Positions 1 through 8,930 of a stretch of 64,000 bases of DNA are shown in pieces. This DNA comes from Gammaproteobacteria bacterium (GTDB lineage: Bacteria > Pseudomonadota > Gammaproteobacteria > Burkholderiales > Rhodocyclaceae). The notes below the pieces were generated by a model. It was not told where the DNA came from. It saw nothing but the letters and a program-made list of their open reading frames with translations, and searched no databases. The translations under genes were made by a program, and so were the position numbers. Location of the stretch: the NCBI GenBank assembly GCA_029289235.1, contig JARFTZ010000038.1, forward strand, positions 62,001 to 126,000, in the 5' to 3' direction. The number at the start of each line of letters is the position of its first letter. The stretch's first letter is position 1.

Positions 1-721
1 GGCTCGCGGTTTCCTCGGCGTAGTCGGCGTCCATGATGCGGCTACGCGCTGCATCGGTGTTTTCCTTGGCCGCCGAAAGCTGGGACAGAACGCCTTCGAA
101 GCGCGACTGCAGGGCGCCGAGGTCGGCGCGGCTGTTGCTGACGGTGTTGATGGCCGTATCCAGGGCGCTCATGGCGGCAGTGGCAGCGCTGGCGGAGGCA
201 ATGGAGGTCAGGCTGGCGACATCGACCGAACCAATGGTAATGGCGATCTTTGACTCGGTCCCGGTCGTCGCCCCAATCTGGAAATTGACATCAGAGTAGG
301 TGCCGCTGAGCAATTTCGTGCCGTTGAAGTTCGTGGCATCCATGACACGAGCAACTTCACTGGCCAATGCCGTAAATTCCTTGTTCAGCGCGGCGCGGTT
401 GGTAGAATCGTACTGGCCGGATGCGGCCTGGGTGGCCAACTCGCGCATGCGCTGCAGGTGGGTCGAGACGGTGCTCAAGCCCGCTTCGGCGGTTTGCGCG
501 ACAGAGATGCCGTCATTGGCGTTGCGCATGGCGACCGTCATGCCGCGGCTTTGCGAACTCATTTTCTCAGCGATGGCCAAGCCGGCAGCGTCGTCCTTGG
601 AACTATTGATGCGCAGGCCGGAGGAGAGACGCTGCAGCGAGGTCTTGAGCGCGCTCTGGGATGTGTTCAGGTTGCGCTGGGCGTTCAACGATGCGATGTT
701 GGTGTTGATGGTGAGTGCCAT
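1..721 (-). CDS. fliC: Flagellin, C-terminus cut off by window edge
   Basis: Structural subunit of the flagellar filament, exported by the flagellar type III system. The reverse strand encodes a start MALTINTNIASLNAQRNLN, the classic D0/D1 flagellin N-terminus, followed by the LSSGLRINSSKDDAAGLAI helix region and, after only about 220 residues, the C-terminal D1/D0 motif ARSRIMDADYAEETA. The hypervariable D2/D3 part is therefore essentially absent and the full protein would be about 280 residues. The start codon (719-721) has a strong AAGGAG ribosome site just upstream and a sigma-28-like promoter further up. The last part of the C-terminal D0 helix lies outside the window. Divergently placed next to a SPINDLY-type O-GlcNAc transferase, which suggests the filament is glycosylated (inference). 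Confidence 0.96.
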   Translation of the reverse strand, partial: MALTINTNIASLNAQRNLNTSQSALKTSLQRLSSGLRINSSKDDAAGLAIAEKMSSQSRGMTVAMRNANDGISVAQTAEAGLSTVSTHLQRMRELATQAASGQYDSTNRAALNKEFTALASEVARVMDATNFNGTKLLSGTYSDVNFQIGATTGTESKIAITIGSVDVASLTSIASASAATAAMSALDTAINTVSNSRADLGALQSRFEGVLSQLSAAKENTDAARSRIMDADYAEETAS

Positions 722-807
722 TTTTCGATCTCCTTGGAAGAGCGTGGTCGAGGTTGAATTCCGTTCAGCGATGTGGTTTGCGAAAAATATTTCACCGCTT
801 GTGACCT

Positions 808-835
808 TTAACGGATGGGGGCTGGAGAACTTTAG
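808..835 (-). promoter_or_regulatory. Sigma-28 (FliA) promoter of the flagellin gene
   Basis: Read on the reverse strand, CTAAAGT (829-835) is followed about 14-15 bases later by ATCCGTTAA (808-816). This matches the flagellar sigma-28 pattern TAAA-N15-GCCGATAA with the CCGTTAA variant. It lies about 90 bases upstream of the flagellin start codon, as expected for a class 3 flagellar gene. Confidence 0.75.
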
Positions 836-915
836 GGATTTTTTTGGAGAGACGGGCTGACGCTATACTTGCGCATCCCGGGCTGGCCGGGAACAGAAAT
901 GGACGGGTTACGAAG

Positions 916-3282
916 ATGCGCCGCATGCATGAACAGGGTCTGGCTGAAATGGCAGCGAAGGCCGGTGATTTCGAGAAGGCCGGCGAGCTTTTCGAGATCG
1001 TCGTCTCCGCCCAGCCGGAGAATCATCGCGCCTGGTGCGGTCTGGGTGAAATTGCAACCCATGTCGGCGATGCAGAGTCGGCGCGCGTGTTTTTCGAGCA
1101 CGCCGTCGGCCTCAGTCCGGATACAGCATCATACCGGCAGCGCCTTGGCGAAGCGTGTTGTCGGATGGGCGAGCTGGGGGAGGGGGTGGCTCAACTCGAA
1201 CGGGCTCTCGCGCTGGCTCCGAAGGACAGCGCGGTCGCCTGCGCCCTGAGCGGCGCCTACGTGGCTTCCGACAACTGGAGCGGCGCGCGGCGGATTCTCG
1301 ACAAGGTCCTGGCAGCAGGCAAGGGGCTGCTGCCTGCACATTACTGCCTGCGCGGCATGGCCCTGCAGCACTTGGGGGAACTGGACGCGGCGCTGGCCGA
1401 TTTCAAGCAGGCTGCGCGCATGGATACCGACTATGCGGATGCCTGGTTGTCCCTGGCTGACCTGTATCGCGTCCGGGAGGAAATCGACAAGGCGGCTCCC
1501 TGCGCGCAACAGGCGCTTGCCCTGGCGCCCGATTCGGCGAACGTGGCGCTGGCCTGTGGCGACATCGAACTGGCCCAAGGCAATTCGCGCCGGGCCGCCG
1601 ATTTTTTCCGGCGCGCCATCGAGCTCGGCATCGATACCCCGCACGTCTGGGCCAAGCTGGGCATCGCCCTGGTGCAGTGCGGCGATACGATTCCGGCAAT
1701 CGATGCCATGGAAAAGGCGCACGAGCTCGGCGTATCCGACGACTGGATTTTCGAGCACATGGGGTTATTGTTCACGACGCGCGGTCAGCTCGACGTGGCG
1801 CGTGAAAACCTAGAAATGGCGGTGGCGCGCCGGCCGGAAAACCTTAACGCCTGGAATATGCTGATTGTCGTTTATTCCAAACTGGGCCTGAGCGAGAAGG
1901 CGCGCCAGTCTGCGGAGACTATCCTGGCTGTCGACCCGCGCCACGTCAATGCGCTGCTCAACCTGGGGAGCTGGTATTCGGACCAGGCGCGGAACGCGGA
2001 GGCGTTGGCCGAGTATCGCAAGGCCCTGGCCGTCAACCCGAAATCGGCGACCGCCTACGTGAATTCGCTGTGGGTGCTGGTGCATTCGAGCGAGTCCTCG
2101 GCGAAGGACGTGCTGCAACTGGCGCGCGAGTTCGATGCTCATTTGTGCCGGCCGTACCTGCGCGCCGACAACTTCCCCGGACGCGACCGGCGTCGCGAGC
2201 GGAAACTGCGGATCGGTTGGCTGACGTCTGATTTTCGCACGCACCCGGTCGCCGCCTTCGTGCTTCCCTTCCTGGACCAGTTCGATCCCGAACAGGTCGA
2301 GTCCGTCGTTTATTACAACTCGGCGGCTGTAGACGAGATTACGCGACGTTGCCGGGCGGCGGTCAGCCTGTGGCGCGAAGTGCTGTCCATCGGCGACGAG
2401 GAGCTGGCCCGGCTGATTGAAAGCGACGAGGTCGACATCCTGATCGACCTCAACGGCAATACCGAAGGCAACCGCCTGCTTGCGGTGGCACGCAAGCCGG
2501 CCCCCGTCGTAGTGACCTGGCTGGGGTTCCCGGGAACGAGCGGCATGTCTGCCATCGACTACATCATCGTCCCGCCGGACCCGGTGCTAGAAGCCGGCGC
2601 CTGGTGCTCCGAAACGCCTTGGCCGTTGCCCGATTGCTATGGGGTGCGCACAGGCATTCCGGATGTGCCGATCCTGCCCGGCCTTCCCTGTGAGCGGACC
2701 GGCCGCCCGTTCACCTTCGGCTGCCTGAACAACTTCCGCAAGGCCAGTCAGGAGACGATCAGACTCTGGGCGGATATCCTCAATCGCGTTCCCGATTCCC
2801 GGTTGGTCGTGGTTGCCCGGGGCGGAAGGGACGGGGCCTTGATCGCCTATATCCATCAACAGTTTGGCCGTCACGGCGTACGACCGGAGCGGCTGGAGAT
2901 CCTCGGTATCCAGCCGCAGCTCGCCTATTTCGGAAGTTACAACGACATCGACCTGGGGCTCGACCCTTTTCCGTTCAATGGCGGAACCACCGGCTACGAT
3001 TCGATCTGGATGGGCGTGCCCTACGTCACCCTGCCGGGTGACATGCTGGTGTCGAGGATGGGCAAGGTCATTCTCGAGAATGTCGGACTCGGCGAACTGG
3101 TCGCGACGGACAAGGATGATTATGTCTCCCGCGCCGTCGCCCTGGCAGCCGATCGCGAACGACTCAAGGCCATGCGCGCCGGGTTGCGTGAACGCATGCT
3201 GGTGAGTCCGCTGATGGACGCGCCGCGCATGGCGCGCAGTCTGGAAAGGGCGTTTCGATCGATGTGGGAACGCTGGTGCTGA
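916..3282 (+). CDS. TPR-containing SPINDLY-family O-linked N-acetylglucosamine transferase
   Basis: About 788 residues. The first ~400 are tetratricopeptide repeats (recurrent A..LG.......A...F..A..L.P spacing), which in this family bind the acceptor protein. The C-terminal half is the GT41/OGT catalytic region, with the signatures LTSDFRTHPVAAFVLPFL, LIDLNGNTEGNRL, VTWLGFPGTSG, FTFGCLNNFRKAS and GLDPFPFNGGTTGYDSIWMG, followed by PYVTLPGD. The expected reaction is transfer of GlcNAc or another sugar from a UDP-sugar to Ser/Thr of a cytoplasmic protein. The frame is open from 844 (TTG), but the ATG at 916 or 925 is a better start. It lies beside the flagellin gene, so flagellin is the likely acceptor; this is inferred from context only. 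Confidence 0.88.
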   Translation: MRRMHEQGLAEMAAKAGDFEKAGELFEIVVSAQPENHRAWCGLGEIATHVGDAESARVFFEHAVGLSPDTASYRQRLGEACCRMGELGEGVAQLERALALAPKDSAVACALSGAYVASDNWSGARRILDKVLAAGKGLLPAHYCLRGMALQHLGELDAALADFKQAARMDTDYADAWLSLADLYRVREEIDKAAPCAQQALALAPDSANVALACGDIELAQGNSRRAADFFRRAIELGIDTPHVWAKLGIALVQCGDTIPAIDAMEKAHELGVSDDWIFEHMGLLFTTRGQLDVARENLEMAVARRPENLNAWNMLIVVYSKLGLSEKARQSAETILAVDPRHVNALLNLGSWYSDQARNAEALAEYRKALAVNPKSATAYVNSLWVLVHSSESSAKDVLQLAREFDAHLCRPYLRADNFPGRDRRRERKLRIGWLTSDFRTHPVAAFVLPFLDQFDPEQVESVVYYNSAAVDEITRRCRAAVSLWREVLSIGDEELARLIESDEVDILIDLNGNTEGNRLLAVARKPAPVVVTWLGFPGTSGMSAIDYIIVPPDPVLEAGAWCSETPWPLPDCYGVRTGIPDVPILPGLPCERTGRPFTFGCLNNFRKASQETIRLWADILNRVPDSRLVVVARGGRDGALIAYIHQQFGRHGVRPERLEILGIQPQLAYFGSYNDIDLGLDPFPFNGGTTGYDSIWMGVPYVTLPGDMLVSRMGKVILENVGLGELVATDKDDYVSRAVALAADRERLKAMRAGLRERMLVSPLMDAPRMARSLERAFRSMWERWC

Positions 3283-3390
3283 TGGTCACCTGATTGAACA
3301 CAACCTAGCCTTTTGATGGATGCTGACGGCTTTGCGCTGGCGTTGGAACAGGCCTTTGGTGGGGTGTGGGGCCAGTGGGTATCGCATCGA

Positions 3391-4260
3391 TCACTCTGAA
3401 TAAGCAACTCCGATTGCACCGAACACCGCCGCCGGGGTGGCTGGGATTACGTTGAGGTGTGCTTCGGCATTCTCGATTTCCTCATCGAGATGGGTCATAT
3501 ACTCAGCCACGATCGCGTCAAAATGGTTGGCGAGGATTTCAGAGCTTGGGTCCAGGTTGCTAATGACAGCTAATCCACTGGGGTAAGTTGGAATGGTGAA
3601 AACCTTAAGATCCGGTCGGAAGCGTCGCAGGATCGGAATGAGTTTCCATGTGTCTCCAAGCCAGAATTGACTGATGCGTTCACGCATGGCGGTAATCGGC
3701 TCTACCGGGAAAATATCGTGAACCAGCACCACGGTTTGTTTGTGCCCGTCACGCTCAACGTTCATGAAGTCTCTTAGCGTTTGATCGAAGGTATGCAGGC
3801 CGTCCAGAAAAGCCATGTCAAGAATGTCGCCACCCAATAGCTTCTTGATGTCATAGTCCAAGAAGAAGCGGTCGGATGTTGTCCTGAAAAGCTGGGTTCT
3901 GGCGTGTAGTGAGCACTCAATCTTGAATGCCGGGTCAACGCCGATGGCAAGGCTTGGCTCCTTGGCCAAGGCTAGGGTGTTGCCGCCAGCAATGCCAATT
4001 TCCAGGTATCCGCGCGGTTTAAGGACTCGGTGGAACGCAGAGAGCCATTCTTGATAGTTGGCGCCAGGGAAGCGCCGTTTGGCTTCGTTATGTCCAATTT
4101 TCGTGGCAACCGAGCCAAGAATCTTTGTTGCATCGGGTTGCTCAGGGAAGTTGACGAGGATGTCTGCGCACAGTTGGCGAGCAAGATATAAATCGTCGTT
4201 CTTGAGGGCGTTTTCCAATTGTTCGATGACATCTTCGAGCATTACTTCGACGTTTTCCAC
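3391..4260 (-). CDS. Class I SAM-dependent methyltransferase (Methyltransf_24-like)
   Basis: 289 residues. A helical N-terminus of about 50 residues (ALKNDDLYLARQLCADIL, TPR-like) precedes a Rossmann methyltransferase fold. Motif I is LKPRGYLEIGIAGGNTLAL, the acidic end of strand 2 is AIGVDPAF, and DMAFLDGLHTFDQTLRD and VVLVHDIFP mark later strands. The start is GTG at 4258-4260, supported by a perfect AAGGAGG site five bases upstream. It lies 16 bases downstream of the glycosyltransferase/methyltransferase fusion gene and is probably cotranscribed. The substrate is unknown; a glycan or a modified flagellin residue is plausible given the neighbourhood (inference). Confidence 0.8.
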   Translation of the reverse strand: MENVEVMLEDVIEQLENALKNDDLYLARQLCADILVNFPEQPDATKILGSVATKIGHNEAKRRFPGANYQEWLSAFHRVLKPRGYLEIGIAGGNTLALAKEPSLAIGVDPAFKIECSLHARTQLFRTTSDRFFLDYDIKKLLGGDILDMAFLDGLHTFDQTLRDFMNVERDGHKQTVVLVHDIFPVEPITAMRERISQFWLGDTWKLIPILRRFRPDLKVFTIPTYPSGLAVISNLDPSSEILANHFDAIVAEYMTHLDEEIENAEAHLNVIPATPAAVFGAIGVAYSE

Positions 4261-4276
4261 GAGGCCTCCTTGAAAT

Positions 4277-5800
4277 TTATTCTGTTACTGTCGGCGTTGA
4301 TTTTACGGCTGCCCGGCCTTTTTTCTTGATGACTGCGATCGCATCGGTTCCATTCAGGCCAAATTTACGATCCTGGCTATCATAGAAATGTATGTACTCG
4401 ATGTCATTAGCCAAGGTTTTCAGATCGTCCTGGCTAATATAGCTGCTGAAAACTGGCCGTCGATTAGCCAGCATCCGCAATACTTCCAGCGTTTTTGTGA
4501 CGCCTTTTGGTTCGAGGGGACTGGGCTGGTAGTGGAGATCTTCGATAATGTAATAGCCACCGGCTGTGAGATAGGGGAAGAGGGTTTTTAGCGCTATTTG
4601 TTGGTGATGGGAGGCGTGGCTCGCATCGTCGATGATTATGTCCATAGGGGTACCTGTTTCCCGAAGCATCGATTCCAGGTCACTTGGTGCTCCCATGTCT
4701 CCGCGAAAGATCTTGACGCCTTTCGGGCATGGGTAGGCTGAGAAGTCGGCAATGTCAAAGCCGAAGATTTCTGCGTTTGGGCAGTAGTCTCTCCACATCG
4801 AGAGACTCGGTGCTTCATCGTACGGACCGCCGGGGTTACGTGCCTGAACGTCGTGGCGAAGCAGGCCTAATTCAAGCAAGCGGAATGGCATTGTGCGCAA
4901 TGGTGCCAGGTAGTGGGCATATACCTCGGCATAACCGTGAGCGTTGAAGTAGATGGTGCCTTTGTCTGAGTGATAGCGGTTGGCTAGCGTCGTCAGGAAG
5001 TCTACGGGCGGGGCGAACGTTAGGTGCTTTGGCAGCCCTATCTTCAGGTAGTGCTCACGTGGAGATAGTCCGGAGTTGAGAACTTCAGGGTGCATCCAAA
5101 CGTAATAGCGTTCATCGAAGTTCGCGGGGATTCGGGCTTGATCACCGCGCCGCCAATTGACGAACGGATTGTCATCGATGCTGCCGGGCAAATGGCCGTA
5201 GGTGAAATGATTGCGCCACGCCACGAAATCAAGCGAGAGTTGGTCGCGCCGGGAAAAGCGGAGAACCTGTTCGAACCACGCTTCCGAAAGGCGAATGAGA
5301 TCTGGCTCGTTGTGTCGGCGAAGTAGCATGGTCCCGGTAATTAATCCGGCTTGGCGTGGAAATCCCGCTGCTTCATAAAAGTCCATTTGCTCGCGGACGC
5401 GTACCTCTGCATCAAAGCCCAATAGGATAACTGCCTCCGCTTCCTCGTAGGCGCAATTGCGAGGGTGAGCCAAGGCTTGCAAGCTGGGGCGATCTGGGGT
5501 TGCGTAAAGCGAGAAAATGGCTTCAGGAGGGGTCAGAAACTGAAGGCTGCTATCGACGTATAGTGAGTACTCATAGTTCGACAAGTACTTGTGCGGGAGG
5601 ATTTTTGGGCGGCGCGACTCGCGTTGAGGATCTAGTCCACCGGGTTCCATTAGGACGATCTTCCATGTTTCGGAGCGTAGGTCAGGATTGTCGGTAAAGC
5701 AGATTTTGTCGAAAGCCATGGTATTGCAGGGGAAAGCATCTTCACTGATTCCGAAGCTGCCGGTTGCAACGGTGTAGACAACATGACGGTTTGCGCTCAT
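4277..5800 (-). CDS. Bifunctional DUF616-type glycosyltransferase / SAM methyltransferase fusion
   Basis: 507 residues in three parts. Residues 1-200 resemble the DUF616/TOD1-like glycosyltransferase domain (VVYTVATGSFG, ICFTDNPDLRSETWK, RRPKILPHKYL, YSLYVDSSLQF). Residues ~215-255 carry a linker repeat common in glycan-modifying proteins (FDERYYVWMHPEV...SPREHYLKIG). Residues ~265-490 are a class I methyltransferase: HSDKGT, FRLLELGLLRHD, IFGFDIADF, DIIIDDASHASHHQ and GGYYIIEDLHYQ. The probable role is to transfer and then methylate a sugar. It is the first gene of a two-gene reverse-strand unit with the methyltransferase at 3391-4260, close to the flagellin and OGT genes. Specificities cannot be read from the sequence. 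Confidence 0.78.
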   Translation of the reverse strand: MSANRHVVYTVATGSFGISEDAFPCNTMAFDKICFTDNPDLRSETWKIVLMEPGGLDPQRESRRPKILPHKYLSNYEYSLYVDSSLQFLTPPEAIFSLYATPDRPSLQALAHPRNCAYEEAEAVILLGFDAEVRVREQMDFYEAAGFPRQAGLITGTMLLRRHNEPDLIRLSEAWFEQVLRFSRRDQLSLDFVAWRNHFTYGHLPGSIDDNPFVNWRRGDQARIPANFDERYYVWMHPEVLNSGLSPREHYLKIGLPKHLTFAPPVDFLTTLANRYHSDKGTIYFNAHGYAEVYAHYLAPLRTMPFRLLELGLLRHDVQARNPGGPYDEAPSLSMWRDYCPNAEIFGFDIADFSAYPCPKGVKIFRGDMGAPSDLESMLRETGTPMDIIIDDASHASHHQQIALKTLFPYLTAGGYYIIEDLHYQPSPLEPKGVTKTLEVLRMLANRRPVFSSYISQDDLKTLANDIEYIHFYDSQDRKFGLNGTDAIAVIKKKGRAAVKSTPTVTE

Positions 5801-5867
5801 TTATGGATTCCGGGCGAAATGGATAGGCGGGTGGATGGTTTTGGCTGCTGGAAGTTGGGGGGGCGCT

Positions 5868-6377
5868 TCAAACAGGCGCCTTGATGACTCGGTTTTTCCC
5901 TGTTTGTTTTGCGTGGTGCATTGCGTGATCTGCTCGGTCGATGATACTGGCTTGGCTGTCGTCAGGTCGCATTTGCGTGACGCCGGCGCTGAAAGTGATC
6001 AGGACATTGTCGTTGTCGTGCAGGAAAAATTTCTTGGTCAGTTTACGCTGAAGTTGTGTGATGGCAGTGGCAGCCTCCTCGAGTTCGGTCTCTGGCAGAA
6101 GGGGGGTGAATTCCTCGCCACCGTAACGTGCCACCGTATCCTGCGGGCGAAGTGTTTCACGGCAGGCAGCGGCCAGGTGGACAAGCGCTTGGTCACCGGC
6201 GTTGTGTCCCATTGAGTCGTTCAGTTTCTTGAAGTTGTCGATATCCAGTAAGGCGACGCATAGCGATGTTTCGTGCCGGGCTGCGCGAGCGACTTCCTTG
6301 TCCATGATTTCCTCGAGCCTGCAGCGATTCAGTGCCTCGGTCAGTTGGTCGTGAAGGATGGGAATTTCAACAGCCAT
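5868..6377 (-). CDS. Truncated diguanylate cyclase (isolated GGDEF domain)
   Basis: Consists almost solely of a GGDEF domain: HDQLTEALNR, VALLDIDNFKKLNDSMGHNAGD, the product-inhibition motif RPQD five residues before the active-site GGEEF, then ITFSAGVTQ and ADHAMHHAKQTGKNRVI. It aligns without gaps over its whole length with the C-terminal domain of the 597-residue cyclase at 7037-8830, so it looks like a tandem duplicate that lost its N-terminal sensory half. The frame is open to 6452, but MAVEIPILHDQ (start 6377) is the most natural start; no convincing ribosome site is visible. Catalytic residues look intact, but with the 5' part lost it may be a pseudogene. Confidence 0.7.
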   Translation of the reverse strand: MAVEIPILHDQLTEALNRCRLEEIMDKEVARAARHETSLCVALLDIDNFKKLNDSMGHNAGDQALVHLAAACRETLRPQDTVARYGGEEFTPLLPETELEEAATAITQLQRKLTKKFFLHDNDNVLITFSAGVTQMRPDDSQASIIDRADHAMHHAKQTGKNRVIKAPV

Positions 6378-6464
6378 GCACGAAGTATCTCCGTCCCTTC
6401 CGCCCATCGTCAACCGTGCTTTTTCACCCGCTTTCCGGGTCGCTTCAAGCAATTTGCACTGAAA

Positions 6465-6524
6465 TTCGTGTCTGTTCCCCTGAAAACGCGCTTAGCCTTT
6501 CATTTTCAGGGGAACAGACACGAA
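6465..6524. repeat. Perfect 22-bp inverted repeat
   Basis: The left arm 6465-6486 (begins TTCGTGTCTG, ends CCTGAAAA) is the exact reverse complement of the right arm 6503-6524, separated by a 16-base loop (6487-6502). It lies exactly at the junction between the truncated GGDEF copy and the transposase remnant. It could be two facing ends of a mobile element, or a strong transcription-terminating hairpin. Confidence 0.85.
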
Positions 6525-7036
6525 CGCTCCCGTCGGGCAGCATCAGAAGCCTGCGATACCACGCAATCCGTTGATCGAACTCGAACGCCGGAATCGGCTG
6601 CGCCAGTTGCATGACGGCAATGGTCAGTACGCGATACTGCGTGGCGAACACGCGCCACTCTCCTTCGCCTGTTTCGGCAACTGAATAGACCCATTCGTGT
6701 TTCACCGTCCACCACAAGTGCTCGACGAAGATGCTGTCATGACAACACCCGCGACCGTCCATGCTGATCTGGATGTCGTGCGTCTTCAGTACATCCGTCA
6801 ATTCCGCACTGGTGAATTGGCACCCCCGGTCGGTGTTGAAGATCTCCGGCGTGCCATAGCACGCCAGGGCTTCTCTCAGCGCGGTTGTGCAGAAGTCGGT
6901 GGTCAGCGTGTTCGATAGCCGCCAGTCCAGCACCTTGCGGGTCGCCGAGTCCAGAATGGCACACAGCTACAGAAAGCCATGACGCATGCGGATGTGGGTG
7001 ATAACGGTAGCCCGGACGTGGTCGGGGGCTCGATGT
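6525..7036 (-). pseudogene. Decayed IS3-family transposase (OrfB) fragment
   Basis: The reverse strand reads RATVITHIRMRHGFL-stop-LCAILDSATRKVLDWRLSN, then CYGTPEIFNTDRGCQFTS and FVEHLWWTVKHEWVY. These are the rve integrase-core blocks of IS3-family OrfB, including the second Asp (NTDRG) and the Glu (VEHLWW). An in-frame TAG at 6967-6969 interrupts the reading frame where the family has an aromatic residue (FLYL). The N-terminal half and OrfA are missing, and the frame after ~6690 no longer resembles a transposase. The fragment starts directly at the stop codon of the 597-residue cyclase. Not functional. Confidence 0.85.
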
Positions 7037-8830
7037 TCAGTCCGCGCAGGATATAACTCTGTTCTTCCCCGTCGCTTTCGCGGTATACATTGCCTCGTCC
7101 GCCCGCTTGACCGCTCTGGCCTGTGTGTCGTCGTTCCGCACTTCGGTGACGCCGGCGCTGAAGGTGATCAGCACCTTCTCGTTGTTGGCGAGGAAAAAGC
7201 GCCGGGTCAGTTCGCGCTGGACGCGGGTCAGCGCCTTGCTGGCATCTTCCGCTCCTGTGTCCGGCAGCAGGATGATGAACTCCTCTCCGCCGAAGCGGGC
7301 CAGGGTGTCTTGCGGGCGCAGCGTGTCGCGGATGACAGACACGAGGTGGATCAGGGCGGCGTCGCCGGCGTCGTGGCCGAGCGAATCGTTGAGCTTCTTG
7401 AAATTGTCGATGTCGAGCAGGGCGACGCATAGCGGCGACTGGCGGCGGCGGGCGCGGGCGATTTCGCTGTCGTAGATTTCGTCGAAGCCGCGGCGGTTGA
7501 GGGCGCCGGTCAGCTGGTCGTGGCGGACCAGCCGGCTGGCCTTGTCGAGTTCGGCCTGCAACTCATTGACGCGCCGTTCGGCGTCTTCGACGCGCTGGCG
7601 GGTGGCGCGCAGTTCGTCGCGGGAGCGTTGGGCGTTGAACTGGACGGCGCGTGTTTCGCGAATGACCTCGGCCATCACGTCTTCGAGCTGCGTAATGTCC
7701 TCGGCCTGGCTGATCTTGGTGACGCAGACTTCGATCTTGTCGTGGTAATCGGAGGTCGAATCGGCAAATTCGGCGAGGTGGTCAACGAAACCGGCGAGCA
7801 GCTGCTTCAGCGCTTCCTTGGCTTCGCTCAGGCTGTGCTTGAGCTGGCTTTGCTTGAAAATGACTTCTTTCAAGCGCTGCTCGGCGTCGTGAATCGTGCG
7901 CAGGTTCATCGGGCGGGCGACGATCTCCTGCACGATTTCGATCTGGCCGTTAAGCCAGCGGTCGTCGACGACCAGTTCACTGATGTTCTCGATGACGAGT
8001 TGCAGCAGGTTCAACGTGCCGGAGCGCAACTCGGCGCGGTCCTCGGCGACGAATTCGAGTCGGTAGGCAAAACGCTTGATGTCGGCCATAAGGTCGTCGA
8101 GCATCTTGAGCGTCGTCGCCGCACGGACGGCGGCGGCGAGCGTTTTGGCCTGGCTGGTCAGTTCCGGTTCATCGCCGAGTTGCGTGGCGAGAATGGTCTC
8201 CAGAGTGAAAGCAAAGCCTTCGCGGACTTCTGCCAGCAGTTCGCTGGCGCGGCTGAACGGCATCGTCGGCGAGCGGGCGGGGGCTTCCGGCGCGCTTTCG
8301 GGTTCCTCGGCGACATGCGCAGCGAGTTCAATCTGGTCGGACGCGGCTTCGTTTGAAGACCATGAGCGGATGAGGTTCTGCAGTCGGCCGAACAGCAACT
8401 CGCTGTTCGTCCCACCGGCAGCCAGGAGGCGGTCGAGCGACTCGCGCTTGCGCGCCTGGGTGAGGCCGCTCTGCTTGGCTTCCCATTGGCGGAGCAGTTC
8501 GGTAATGAGTTCGTTCCACGGCTGATCGGCTTCGCTGCTGTGCTCGCGGATGAACTCGACCAGCGGCGTGCGGAACTCGTCCCAGTCTTCACTTTTCAGC
8601 GCCTGGTCGAGTTGCCGCGCAAGGCGTTGCTGCGCCGGTGTTTCGCGTGGCAGGGACTGCAATAGCGCCTTGAACTCGCGCTCCGCGCCGGCGCTGGTAG
8701 CTCGCTCCTGCACGCCTGCGATTTCGTTGTAGATCGCCCGGTAGTTTTCGGGCGACGGGGCCAGGCGTCGCGACAAAAGCTGCTTCAATGTTTCCCGCGC
8801 AATTTCCGAGGGATTGGTGAGCGTTGCCAT
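7037..8830 (-). CDS. Diguanylate cyclase with long helical N-terminal region (GGDEF)
   Basis: 597 residues. It synthesises cyclic di-GMP from two GTP. The N-terminus (MATLTNPSEIARETLKQLL, SPENYRAIYNEIAG) is a soluble domain common in betaproteobacterial GGDEF proteins. A mostly alpha-helical region follows and ends in a coiled coil at about 395-435 (RDELRATRQRVEDAERRVNEL). The catalytic domain (~435-597) has HDQLTGALNRRGF, DIDNFKKLNDSLGHDAGD, the RxxD inhibitory site (RPQD) and GGEEF. No transmembrane segment is evident, so it is probably cytoplasmic. A degenerate copy of the catalytic domain lies downstream beyond an IS remnant. Confidence 0.9.
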   Translation of the reverse strand: MATLTNPSEIARETLKQLLSRRLAPSPENYRAIYNEIAGVQERATSAGAEREFKALLQSLPRETPAQQRLARQLDQALKSEDWDEFRTPLVEFIREHSSEADQPWNELITELLRQWEAKQSGLTQARKRESLDRLLAAGGTNSELLFGRLQNLIRSWSSNEAASDQIELAAHVAEEPESAPEAPARSPTMPFSRASELLAEVREGFAFTLETILATQLGDEPELTSQAKTLAAAVRAATTLKMLDDLMADIKRFAYRLEFVAEDRAELRSGTLNLLQLVIENISELVVDDRWLNGQIEIVQEIVARPMNLRTIHDAEQRLKEVIFKQSQLKHSLSEAKEALKQLLAGFVDHLAEFADSTSDYHDKIEVCVTKISQAEDITQLEDVMAEVIRETRAVQFNAQRSRDELRATRQRVEDAERRVNELQAELDKASRLVRHDQLTGALNRRGFDEIYDSEIARARRRQSPLCVALLDIDNFKKLNDSLGHDAGDAALIHLVSVIRDTLRPQDTLARFGGEEFIILLPDTGAEDASKALTRVQRELTRRFFLANNEKVLITFSAGVTEVRNDDTQARAVKRADEAMYTAKATGKNRVISCAD

Positions 8831-8901
8831 GCGTTGCCATGTCCAAGATCGTGGGATCGGGGGATTATAGCTGCGCGGGTGCGGCGCGGATTCTCTTCAG
8901 C

Positions 8902-8907
8902 TATAAT
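8902..8907 (+). promoter_or_regulatory. -10 box of the tRNA promoter
   Basis: A perfect TATAAT lies 23 bases upstream of the mature tRNA 5' end, giving a leader of roughly 15 bases. The -35 region is not obvious. Confidence 0.55.
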
Positions 8908-8930
8908 TCGCGCCTCCGCAACACGCGGTG

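Noticed and set aside
6903-7430. Reverse open frame bridging the cyclase C-terminus and the IS remnant
   Set aside because: Arg/Pro/His-rich frame shifted from both the GGDEF domain and the transposase; no product expected.
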